Shown here: positions 48,600-58,489 of the stretch, piece after piece
Layout of the letters: every line of letters begins with the position of its first letter
Position numbering within the stretch: position 1 is the first letter of the stretch
Source: Albifimbria verrucaria
Lineage: Eukaryota; Ascomycota; Sordariomycetes; Hypocreales; Stachybotryaceae
Direction: 5' to 3'
DNA: 64,000 bases
Assembly (NCBI GenBank): GCA_020081605.1
Contig: JAHREC010000009.1
Span: forward strand, 5,518,001-5,582,000
Translations under genes and position numbers: made by a program
Notes under the pieces: generated by a model
What the model was told of the DNA's origin: nothing
Seen by the model: only the letters and a program-made list of their open reading frames with translations
Databases searched by the model: none

Positions 48600-49720
48600 A
48601 TTAACCACCGAGCTCATCTTACTCATCTTATCCAGTCCAAATTCTGTTCCGGGCGTCTTCCGCGGTTTCACCTCCCGCTCCACGAATGACAGGACCAATC
48701 CGACTGCCGGAAACATAATACTAACTTGAGAAAACATTGCTTAGTGCTCTTATAACAGCATCAATGACCTGGCCTTGGGCCGGGTCGGCAAAAGACAGCA
48801 TTAATTCACGTGTGGCGCTGGCACAAGCGTTGCCATTTTGGAGGTGCGATCGCACCATCGCATCAGTGACGACCTGTTGCGTACGTTGAGCACAACGCCT
48901 AGAATTTTGACATCACATATGTTGCCGAAGCTTCGTACAAAGGACTAGCTTGCCACGGCGACGGCCGAGTCTTTCTCCTCTACGCCTGCCTGTAAGGCTG
49001 GCAGAAGAGTATCGAGAACCATGCCAGCACCGACGGACGGGAAGATTTGAAGATATACTCACTCTGCTATGCTTGGCAGAGATTGCAGCAAATACAACGG
49101 TATCGGGGGTGAGAGAATCATAACCTATGATGTGTAACAGCTTGTATCTGCCCATGGGCGACAGCGACGGCACCAACAGCCGCGCAGGCAACCGCAATCA
49201 AGATGATAGGCAGGATATTTACACCTGACCGGATTGGCGTTGATAGTAAAACTGGTTGAAAATAGAGAGGCAGGAAGAAGACATCCAGTAGTTCGGCATG
49301 AAAACAATGAAGATATCCACGTGCATCAAGGCGGAGGTACGTTCGGAGAACGGATGGAGGAGCCTGGTGAAAATTCTCCAAGCTAGCTTGAATGGTCTTT
49401 TGGAAGAAGAAACCATAGCACGAGAGAAAAAAAGAGATTGGGACAAACATGGCGGGTTCTGGCACCCACGAGGAACTCTCGAGAATGAAGTCGCCGATCA
49501 GACCAGCGAGAGAGATGACGAAAGGGACGAGGATATGGTATGACAACCACAGGTATCTCACATCTGCCTATGTCAGGGCGATGAGTACTGTGACAGTTGA
49601 TTCCATCGGCGGAATGTTACCCACCACGCCAATTCGCTTAAGCGTGTCCCACTTCTTGGTCTTAAGGTCTCATTTGACTCGCAGTAACCCATGCTCGTTG
49701 GCCAGCAGCCTTGTCAACAG
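48600..49720 (-). pseudogene. DHA2-type MFS transporter relic (3' part)
   Basis: Homology can be followed in pieces: TLKRIGVVGNIPP, VLIALT (stop), YLWLSYHILVPFVISLAGLI, FFLPLYFQPVLLSTPIRSGV NILPIILIAV, GRYKLLHIIGY, FPSVGAGMVLDTLLPALQAG, VEEKDSAVAVAS, then TAG where Trp is expected, SFVRSFGNI, QQVVTDAMVRSHLQNGNACA, and the tail FVEREVKPRKTPGTEFGLDK. This is the last half of a 14-helix drug/toxin-efflux pump. Stops (TGG to TAG fits a C-to-T change on the other strand), frame breaks and the missing first half mark it as a decayed copy. An antisense 103-codon frame here is a shadow. Confidence 0.65.
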
Positions 49721-50218
49721 TGGCAAATTATCACAAGATCATTTGCTACGAGAGTGGTGAGTAGCATTGCATTCCCTAATTTATGCAATGAACCTAAGCT
49801 TGTATGCACGGGATCTTTAATAATTAATCTTTTAGCTTTTCAGTTTGATACCATTTGCACTTTCTAGCTTATATGCCACTGTAGGCTCTGCAAAGCCAGG
49901 CCAACCAGGACACGATCGGCAAGAGGGGCTCGCCTATTCAAGACATGTAGTATGGCAGACGCAAATATCCGGCTGGATCCGGAACAACCACCAAGGCGGC
50001 TGATCAACCAGCGGCCAGGTGACAATAATACCCACCCCTCTCACGGCGTGGCGCATGTTCATCATCTAGCCAGCTTCAGCCTGTAGTTCATTCTATTCGA
50101 GTCAACCACACGGCGATCGAGACATTTGATGTCGCAGGACCTTGCAAACAACATGTCGGTGAGCACCAAGAAGTCGCTTGAGCAAGCCCCGAACGCTGAC
50201 CTGCAGGACTAGAACAGA
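49721..50218. other. Intergenic interval
   Basis: No feature recognised; holds the promoter of the beta-lactamase-type gene. Confidence 0.4.
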
Positions 50219-51940
50219 ATGGCCGACATTGTGGCTCAGCTACAAGCTCTGGATCCTGTCATCAAATCCATCTATTCAGCGACCGGGGCGCCAGGGCTAT
50301 CTCTTGGGGTGGCTCAAGCTGGAAACATCATCCACACTTCTCATCATGGCTACCGCGATGTGGAACAGGCGCTCCAGGCCGACTCAGAGACAATATACGG
50401 CAAAGCTTCTCTCACCAAGTCCTTTGTCGCCAGCGCCATGAGTATCTTGGTGGACGAAAACAGGGTGACCTGGACTACACGTGTGAAAAATATTCTACCT
50501 AGCCTCGACAGCCAGGATTTCCTTCTCACCGAGCAGCTCTCTGTTGCTGATCTCTTCATCCACAATAGCGGTCTTGTCTTTTCGAACCACTGGTGGTACG
50601 GCGCTGATGGAGAGCTTCTTCTACAGAAGAATCAGACTCTCTCGGCGTTCAATGCCTTGAAAGAGAAGGAAAGATTCCGGGCCCCATTCAGCTATAGCAA
50701 TTGGCCTTACTGCGTAGCCGGAGAAGTCATCGAAGCGCTCTCGAGCATGGATTTTGGCAAATTCCTTGAGGAGCGAGTCTTCATACCACTCGGGCTAGAT
50801 CGTACCTCAGCCAGGCACAATAATTCGGATCAGAACCTTGCGAAACCCTATGCTGTGCTTGACGATCGAAGTTCCATCCTCTTGCCGTTTCCGAAGACCC
50901 AGGATGGCCAGATCATGGCACCCGCGCAGGCTGTCAGCAGTTCCGTCAACGACATGCTCAAGTATGGCTCTGCCCTGCTCGAAGCTCAGAGACATGAGCT
51001 TGCAAGTGAAAACACACTAGCATCGAACTCCCTTCGAGGCGTTGCCCTCCAGCTATCAGGCAGCATCACCAAAACGGCCTAAAATCCACAGCTGCGTGAG
51101 AGGTCATACGGGCTGGGAATGGAAAGATTTCAGCTGCCTCAGTCGATTGATGGCATCGGATGCAACAGCATGTTCGTGGATCAGATGCCGCAGCTTGTAC
51201 CAGGACCGGAAAGCAGCGGTGGCCTCCTTCTGGTGCATTCTGGGAGCATCGCAGGCTACTCAAGCACCTTCACGCTCTTGCCCGAGTACGACGTTGTCCT
51301 TTTCGCCACTTCCAACTCACTAGGGCTTGGTGATCCATCGAGCTGGGTGTTGCAATTGCTCCTGGAATCAATCATGCAATGTGAGAAGCCAACGGACTTT
51401 GTTGCGCTGGCAAAGCAAGCTACCATAAATCACGCGCTCCGCGAGGTCAACAACGCTGAAACTCTCGAGAATGCCCGGACCCCGGGAACGCAACCTATGT
51501 CGCCTGATGCTTATATTGGCGACTATATTGGCCTTGACGGCTTATTCAGGCTACGGATCCGCCAAAAGACATCAGGAGATATCTCTTCCGGCGGCTTGGA
51601 ATCTCAGGCCTGGCCTCTCACACACTATGAGTATGACACATTTACTTGGCTCCGGTCGTTCAATGAACAGGCCCGACGGGCTCTTTTCAATCTTGCGGGA
51701 CCGGATCTATTTAAACTCAAGTTCGTGGCAGGAGATGGAACTGCATCAACGGGTACAATTGATAGAGTCTGTTGGGTGCAGGAACCAGGACTTGCGGAGA
51801 CCGAGCAATGCTTCTTTCTGAAACCAAAGGGGAGAGGGAGTGAATCTTACTCTGTGGACTCCTTTCGTTATACTCGTACCCCATTTTTATCAGAGCCACA
51901 GATAAACCCTGCAAAAGACTTTTTTGATCCATGGTTCTAA
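50219..51940 (+). CDS. Beta-lactamase/LovD-type serine hydrolase or acyltransferase, with one internal stop
   Basis: The frame from 50219 to 51940 stays constant (573 codons) apart from a single TAA at 51080-51082. Catalytic features are present on both sides: SxxK in KASLTKSF, the YxN motif in APFSYSNWPYC, and HSGSIAGYSS in place of the KTG/HxG motif. Beta-lactamase-fold fungal proteins act as esterases, or as acyltransferases in polyketide pathways (LovD-like). A C-terminal lipocalin-like beta domain follows (AYIGDYIGLDGLFRLRI). No signal peptide. The TAA follows a C and could come from CAA by one C-to-T change. It is not in a homopolymer, so unlike the frameshifted genes this looks like a real nonsense allele, or a two-ORF artefact. 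Confidence 0.7.
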
Positions 51941-51982
51941 GTCATCACTCTGTTCTCATCCTCTTCAGTATGCGTGGGTGTA

Positions 51983-52239
51983 TCTCCTTGAATGTGCGAG
52001 GGCCACATAGGGGTCACGGGCTCCACAAAGTCTTAGTCAACACGTTGGTACATAAAGTAACTTAATACCGTTCTCTCACTGTTAGGTAGATGGTGTAAAT
52101 CTTCGTAAAGGGGCTAAATACTGGGACTTCTATTATCACCTAATTTACTAGCTCATCAATGTCACTGGTCTCTCTCCGGTTCTAATTGGATCAGATCCGC
52201 GTCCGGTACCTAAATGTGGCCCTCGCACATTCAAGGAGA
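51983..52239 (+). mobile_element. MITE copy 2 (257 bp, TA target duplication)
   Basis: Inverted ends are perfect over at least 26 bp: TCTCCTTGAATGTGCGAGGG at both termini in opposite orientation. Flanked by TA at 51981-51982 and 52240-52241. Internal sequence aligns with copy 1 (shared GGTTCTAATTGGATCAGATCC block near the right end). Non-coding; mobilised, if ever, by a Tc1/mariner-type transposase elsewhere. Confidence 0.88.
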
Positions 52240-52559
52240 TATGTAGGATATGGACCTTATCAGACAGCACGAAAGAAGACCAGCCAAAAATTTTCGGCTT
52301 GTGTCTCGAATTGATTCCATTCTTGTTCTATTGATCTGATACCAAGAAAACAAGCCAGCTTTTCCGAACGCCCGGTCAAATTTACAACCAAAAGTTCTTT
52401 GGAACGAGGGTCGGGCGCGACTGTGTGAAGACAAATCAAAGTCACGAACACATACAATGCTGTACAATTTGGCTCATCAACTTGAGAAATAAGTAGAAAA
52501 ACAAGTTTTAGATTTTCCACCGACAATTGTTGGAAGACCAGGTCGCTCCAAGACGTCAA

Positions 52560-52922
52560 TCGCTGTATGAGGCAGGTCTTGAAATATGTAACGGTACCGG
52601 TGGATAAGAGCTATTCCATAGTATATCACAAGCCTCTACTATACATAAATCTTCCAAGCGTAGACTCCTGCGTAGGAGTGCGTAGTAGATCCAACGTAAT
52701 CTTGTCATATGAATTAACGCTAAACGAAGGGATTTGTAGTGAGCGACCGCAAGCCAAAGGAAGAGTTTCGAAGACTGATGATGTAGACATATTCATGAGT
52801 ATAGCCCTGAGAATGATGTATTGAACCAGTGTTTCGAGTCGATGATCCGCAGATATAGGGAATTCTATGCCTGGGAGGGTTTGATTAATTTGACTATGCG
52901 AGACGTAGGAGATTAGAGGCAA
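52560..52922 (-). pseudogene. Possible bZIP-associated (DUF3425-like) regulator fragment
   Basis: The frame from 52922 reads FPISADHRLETLVQYIILRA and LPLACGRSLQIPSFS, reminiscent of the conserved C-terminal region of fungal bZIP/DUF3425 regulators (hydrophobic 'D.LL.L.Q.N..RA' followed by 'C....IP'). No basic-zipper part is visible, and the sequence runs into stops. Weakly supported. Confidence 0.25.
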
Positions 52923-53479
52923 AATAAGTTCTGGCTTTTGCTTCGTTAGTTTCGCTCCGTTAATAACCTCGATTGGCAGAAGTTGCCTTTGAGTTGGTCG
53001 AGTTTAAAAGGAGACGCTCGAGCTAGCGGAATACTGTTGAATGTTTGGATACTACGCTTGTCCATGATAAGCATGCTATAGCCCTTCTAGGAAGGGCATT
53101 TGGAAGGAGTTTTTGCCTTTCCTGTTTAGCCACATTCTTCCTCTGACCTATAACACATTAAGGTTAACTATCATATTTTCTATAGTGAATGGTAGAGGAT
53201 AGCATATTTCGCCTCTGTCTGTTCCTTGACTAGCCGGTCAAGATTTTGTACTAAAGTCTTGATAATGGTGTCGGATATTATTTCAAAGGTGATGAGTGGG
53301 TTTATCCCTATTCATTGAGAATGGTGGTACTTATCTTATGATTAATAAGTGAAATAATGTAACCAATATAATTGCACTTTCCAAATTGAGCAAGGAAACA
53401 ACGTTGGCAGCAAGACAGACTTGGGCGCTAGAGTTTGCGTCAATGAGCACACCGAATTCATGCTGGTCACCGACGCTCT
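52923..53479. other. Intergenic interval
   Basis: AT-rich; nothing supportable. Confidence 0.4.
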
Positions 53480-54160
53480 AGCCAAGTGGTTCTCTATTGG
53501 ATTCCAGGTCGGCATGAAGGGTTGCTGCGACCATGATGCTGGTGCAATGAGTGGCGGCAACCTCACGGCTCCTCAAGTCTAGGCCATCGCCCGAGAAACC
53601 GGCATTGCGCAACATACCACTCCACTGTACTTCCGTTACGATGGTATTATGCTGGTTTTTTGCTCTTCCGCGGTCCACCAGTTTTCAAGATAGCCGAGCC
53701 TGAAGTTCTGGAGTGCAGAGTTGAGGGGCATAGCTTCAACGGGAGTCAGGCGGCCGCCAGGTCTCCGAAGGACATACAAGTGCCTCGGAATTTTCTTGAA
53801 GTTCCGAACGAGAAGAAATATCAGCTGCTGTTACCAAATAATGGCTTGAAGCCGGAAGCCATGCTCTGTCGGGGCAAGCTCCAGGCCAAAAAGTTCGAAA
53901 GAAAATCTGCTTTGAGATTGGGAGAACTCTTTTGGAAGAGCGACGAAAGTTGTTGGAACAATACTGGTGAACGTGTCATTAAAGAATCGCCCCTTGTCAT
54001 TGTCAGACTCGAAGCCCTCCAGCATATCGAGGATCTGTCTGGTCACGGCCCTGTTGCGTCACTGTTTTTCGAGAAGTTTGATGCTGGAATTCTCATACCA
54101 TGCAAGATCCAGATAGTGGGACGGACGTCCATCTTGCGTGAGTGAGCTGAATATTTGATA
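53480..54160 (-). pseudogene. Relic of the C-methyltransferase region of a reducing polyketide synthase
   Basis: Reading down from 54150 across frames, the typical PKS CMet order appears: YLDLAWYENSSIKLLE (the glycine-rich SAM loop should follow but is damaged), VTRQILDMLEGFES, FSFELFGLELAPTEHGF, RRPGGRLTPVEAMPLNSAL, FRLGYLENWWTAEEQ and TEVQWSGMLRNAGFSG, then LHAD-type sequence. LLRPGGKL, the Trp-rich 'G.WW...E' block and 'W...L...GFSG' are hallmarks of CMet-to-KR linkers in highly reducing PKSs. Stops and shifts are frequent, and no KS, AT or KR is readable nearby, so this is an isolated fossil. Confidence 0.6.
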
Positions 54161-54969
54161 CAGTACCGAACCTACGTCCATACTTGTAGAAGACAATAGC
54201 TGCCCTAGATCCGTCTCTCTACTTGCAGTAGTGTTTTTAGGTTCTGGGCAATCACTGGGACAGTGCTTGATACCATACTTTCAGTCTCACATTCGAGCAG
54301 TAGCGATGCATAAGTATAGTCGTCAAGGTTTCGGTATTTGATAGGATTGTCTGCTTCATGCTGTTGCTGTAGCCGTACTGCATATTTGCGTAAGAACACG
54401 AGTGACTTTTAAACATGCTCAACTGCCCGTGGTTGTAAGGCTCTTCGTGCGAACTCGAATATTACGTGCTAGACCTTCAGCTATAAACTGAGCGTAGCCG
54501 AATCACGTATTCGCTGCATGAACTAAACAGCCTCTTTGAACCCCAAATCTTGGGCTTTCCAATCTTCCTATTCTGTGCTTTTACTCTTTCCAAACTCTTG
54601 ATTCTAATGAACTGCACCCATATGCAATCTTTCCCGGTTAGGATTTGATATTGGAAAAGGCTCACAACGGATGGACCCTCAAGAAGCTTTGTCACACTGC
54701 ACATGGACCAACGCCGAGTCCTGGGGAGATCAGTCTCATACGGCAGTACCCTAAGCAAAGTACAAGTATTATCAGATGGCGACTGTATGTAGGCCTGGAA
54801 ACTTGAGTGCGATAACATGGATCTTTTGTCCCGGGGCACGCAAGCTGCCCACAGTCCAACGAAGCCTATCACAAGGCCGTCCTTTATATGTAAACAATTT
54901 GCGCTCTCTAGGGGCATAACCTTTCGTGAAAGATCCTGTCAATCGCACACATCATAGCTCATGCAAATG
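54161..54969. other. Interval beside the PKS relic
   Basis: A 146-codon minus-strand frame at 54477-54917 might derive from another PKS domain, but I could not match it. Left unassigned. Confidence 0.35.
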
Positions 54970-55590
54970 CCGATGTTCCAGAAAAGACAGACTTCAAAGT
55001 CATAATAGCAGGCGGTAGTCTTTCAGGCATCACTCTGCCTCACACGCTGAAAGGATGCGGCACCAATTATCTGCTCCTCGGAAAGCGAGAAATCACTCCG
55101 AACGCGGGCCATTCTAGTTCCTTGGTGCATTGTGCCACCCATGTGCTGGATCAACTTGCCGTCAACGGGTGCAACCAGAAGAATGCATTTCCATTGAATA
55201 TTCGTCGTCACAGGAAAGAGGGTATGATAACATTTTGTCAATCCGATGACCTGCTGCGGCTGGGAAACGAATGAGTGCTTGTCTTGCCGTGGGCCTATAA
55301 GTGTATCAACAGATACGAGTCAGAACCGGAATACTGGTGTATTAGGTGGACAGGTTACCATTTCCCGGTAGCGTCTGGCGGCATACGGGACAAGTCGAGT
55401 TTTAAGATTCGAGAAGATGAAGGTATTGTATCGTACTAAGAGACAACGGACGAGGTCACTGTCACCACAGATGAGGGTCAATGCGTTCGAGGGAAGCATT
55501 CTTGTTGACGCCGCTGGTTTTTATAGCACCATTCGAAACTGGTCCCAGAAGAAATATGAGCACAAGACTCTGTGCAAAATGCTAAGTTAA
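54970..55590 (+). pseudogene. FAD-dependent monooxygenase relic (UbiH/PaxM-like)
   Basis: From 54975 the frame reads DFKVIIAGGSLSGITLPHTL, the dinucleotide-binding start of a class A flavoprotein monooxygenase, then HVLDQLAV. A TGA stops it at 55272-55274. Further homology continues: DEVTVTTDEG (about 55450), ILVDAAGFYSTIRNW (about 55499-55543), where a D..G.hS..R motif is expected. Several stops and shifts occur and the C-terminal half is missing. Such enzymes epoxidise prenyl chains or hydroxylate aromatic polyketides; with the PKS relic next door it suggests a lost pathway. Confidence 0.6.
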
Positions 55591-55948
55591 TGGACCAGAT
55601 GGCCTGCCCGTTCTACACCACACCAGATGGCGTGTCGTAGAGTCTATTTTCTCGTTATCGTACGCATTGACCCATTTTGCTACTCATAATTCGTCTCAAA
55701 AATAAGAAATAAGTCCCCAAGTGGAATATTCGAGTACGTTGAAATGTGCAGCCTTGTGCGTGAGAGATAATGAGTGGTTGTTAAAAAAATCAGCAACGTC
55801 ATGAACAAAATGGCCACACTTTACCTAGTGCAACTTCTTCAAGTTCCAATTCTTTGATACATCCTCGAAATTTCTTTTGATCTTAGCAATTATTCTACTT
55901 GGAACGCCTTGTATTCTAGATAAGGTAAATTAGGTCGTTATAAGCTGA
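55591..55948. other. Intergenic interval
   Basis: No feature recognised. Confidence 0.4.
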
Positions 55949-56985
55949 CTACAGTAATCCTTTGGGTTTAACTACTGGAGCAGGACTATATAACTGCTGC
56001 CCGCTCTTCTTAAAAGTAGATATGACCCTTTGTCCGTTGGTATCCACTAACCATCTGGCAAACTTGCGTGCTTCCTCCAAGTTCGGAGCCTTAGTGCCAA
56101 TTAGCAGATGGGCAGGATTGAGAAATGGATCATCATCTTTATCAGTTCCGGCTTTGTAGATAGTTGTTTGGTTCCTGAGCTCGGGGCTTATACTGAGCAG
56201 GGTGCCTCTGTCAGTGACAGTGTATTCGTCCAGGAGGATTGCAGCAGTCAGGGCCTGAATTGGAAAGCCAATGTATTGGTGATACCAAACAGAATAGGCA
56301 GTTGCCCAGGGTACCTAGAAAAGTGGATCAGGATCATCCATCTGTAAACGTCTGTAAACCCACCTGTTCAATACTGGCCCATATGAGGGCCTCTTTAATA
56401 TTGGTGGCTGACTTATCGTAGCGAGTGAGGAAGCGCACAGGTGGATCAGTAGCAGGACCCTCAGCAGCTTCATGGATGTCCGAAAATATGGTCCTAATGT
56501 CCGAGGACTTGGTGATGTTGGCAGGGTTTGACGGCGGCCCAACCAATAAGAAATGGTCTCGGAATGCATAGTATATTTCAGGCTGCGCAATGCCCTGATC
56601 GACTGCTATATTCTCGGCTGCTGGACTGTATGTGATGCCAACGTCTATCAAGCCAGTCTTAAGGTACTGGATGCTGTAGGTGGTATCGCTAGTGTACCAT
56701 GCTACAGTGAAGGGAGAACTGCCATTGTTAACACTTTCTTGGATATATGCGTTGGCAAGTGCTGCTGAGATGTTAGCCGTGATAAGCTTTTGGCTGATCA
56801 ACTTCTTCCCATAATGTACCCTTGATAAGGCCGCTCTGGCCAGCTCCTCCATTCCCAATGCGAAGTCGAATGGTGCCATTGGTGCCATTGGAACCATTGC
56901 CGAAGCCACCATCATACACCGCGGCTGGTTCTTGAGCTGCGCAAACAGCCACCAAAGTAAGCGCGACAACACTGGAGAATAACAT
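55949..56985 (-). CDS. Secreted periplasmic-binding-protein-like protein (tungstate/molybdate-binding type)
   Basis: Three exons: 56985-56820, 56764-56364 and 56314-55949, with introns 56765-56819 and 56315-56363. About 310 aa, intact. Signal peptide MLFSSVVALTLVAVCAAQ. The body resembles extracellular solute-binding proteins of the TupA (tungstate) type: LRIGNGGAGQSGL, a DVGITYSPAAE block, FLLVGPPSNPANI, RYDKSATN and an HLLIGTKAPN-like end. Bacterial relatives feed an ABC importer. Fungi lack that system, so these secreted fungal homologues have no assigned role; they may be acquired by transfer and bind an oxyanion outside the cell. Substrate-contact residues cannot be confirmed by eye. Confidence 0.8.
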
Positions 56986-58021
56986 AATGACTAGAAATCT
57001 TACAGTTGTTTAAAAAGGAAGAGACGGAAGAAGAGTTGGGATGGAGGTGGGACACCTTAGAAATACAGAATTTCAGTACCCTGTTCTACGAACTCATGTA
57101 GGTCTCAGGAAGTGCTCTATAACCTGGACAAGAATCCCGAACAAACAAGATATGAGGTGACAAAATGCGCCCTAGACTTCAGCCCTGCCCTTCATTCGGT
57201 AATCTTTGGTGCTGATCATTAGCTGAGCGTCGGATCTTGCTAATTCGGAAATGGTATGTCTCAGTTGATTATTAGCGTGATAGCTCCAGAAGTGGATTTT
57301 AAAACTTTACCAATTGCCATGCCTCCACGTTGCTATTCAAGCAATGAAGTCATCAAATTGTGAAGACCGAAGAACGGCCTCTGGATTTTGTCGAACCTAA
57401 GAATTAGATATCAACCGATCGTACAGCACCAAGTACAGGTCCTTCTGTAGCATACAGTGTAGGATCTGAATGTCATGACACAAGGCGCATTGGCAGCGTT
57501 AAGCCGCAGCTATACGGTGAAATGCGGCAGCACCGAACAGAGATTAGTCGTCGCTACCGGAAAAATATGACCGCAGTGAGCTTATGACGAACCTTATAAA
57601 GCCACAGGAGCTCCCAGGAATGGTAACGAGTCGTATCTACTCGACGCCCTTGGAATTCGAGATCATGTAAATGACGAGCCTCAAAGCTATTGCAGAGGTT
57701 TAGGAATCAGCCCAAACTGTATTCAAGCGGGGTCGCTAGCCACTGATTGGCTAGCGTTGCGTTTCACTCGCAATGTAGGCTGGAGTCAGAGATTTGGTGA
57801 TTAAAAACATGGTCTGAGCACATTGTGCTTGAGCGACAACCTAGCCATACTCGTGTCTGTCAATCATAAACGCAAAAAACAAAGTGAAGAATAGATGCAA
57901 TAGACAGAGTACGAATTTACGAGAAATAATGAAGTCACGCCCAGCAGGCCCCTGTGATTTAAAAAAAAACCACAGTACCATGATCGAGGAACACCTCATT
58001 CTGAAAAGTTCTGCTACGAGA
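56986..58021. other. Intergenic interval
   Basis: No gene. A 9-bp perfect hairpin with 5-nt loop lies at 57734-57756 (CGCTAGCCA / TGGCTAGCG). Nothing else recognised. Confidence 0.4.
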
Positions 58022-58278
58022 TCTCATTGAATGTGGCAAACCTCCATTTAGGTATTGAACATGCATTTTATTCACTTACAGCCGGGGAGAAACTAGGGAC
58101 TCTAGCCACCTAGTAAACTAGTTGATAATAGAAGTTGCTGCCTTCGGTGACTTTATAAAGATCTACATAGTATATCTGGCATCGATAGAACAATATTAAG
58201 CTTCTTCAGGTACTGATATTTTGACTAAGAATCTGTGGAGTTCATAATCCCTATGGAGGCTCATCACATTCAATGAGA
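58022..58278 (-). mobile_element. MITE copy 3 (257 bp, inverted and diverged)
   Basis: Ends TCTCATTGAATGTGGCAAAC (left) and, on the complement, TCTCATTGAATGTGATGAGC (right). Right flank is TA (58279-58280); left flank is GA, so one target copy has mutated. Its interior aligns with the reverse complement of copy 1 (for example AAGATCTACATAGTATAT and TTAGGTATTGAACATG), with many C-to-T and G-to-A differences. Confidence 0.75.
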
Positions 58279-58489
58279 TACAACACGGCGATGATATACA
58301 TGTACCATCATAATCGAAAGCGATGGAATAACTTCCTCCGAAAATAGCGAGCGATCTATCAGACCCCCTGCTGCATCAGCACATCCTTCTTATAAACCTG
58401 ATCTCAACCTACCATCAGCCAACAATTGTATGGTAGCGTATACGCCGTATCCTATCCCTTTCCGATCAGCCGCGTACCGCTTATGCATT

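Noticed and set aside
57734..57756. Perfect 9-bp hairpin (CGCTAGCCA..TGGCTAGCG)
   Set aside because: Too short and isolated to call a terminator or element end in a eukaryote.
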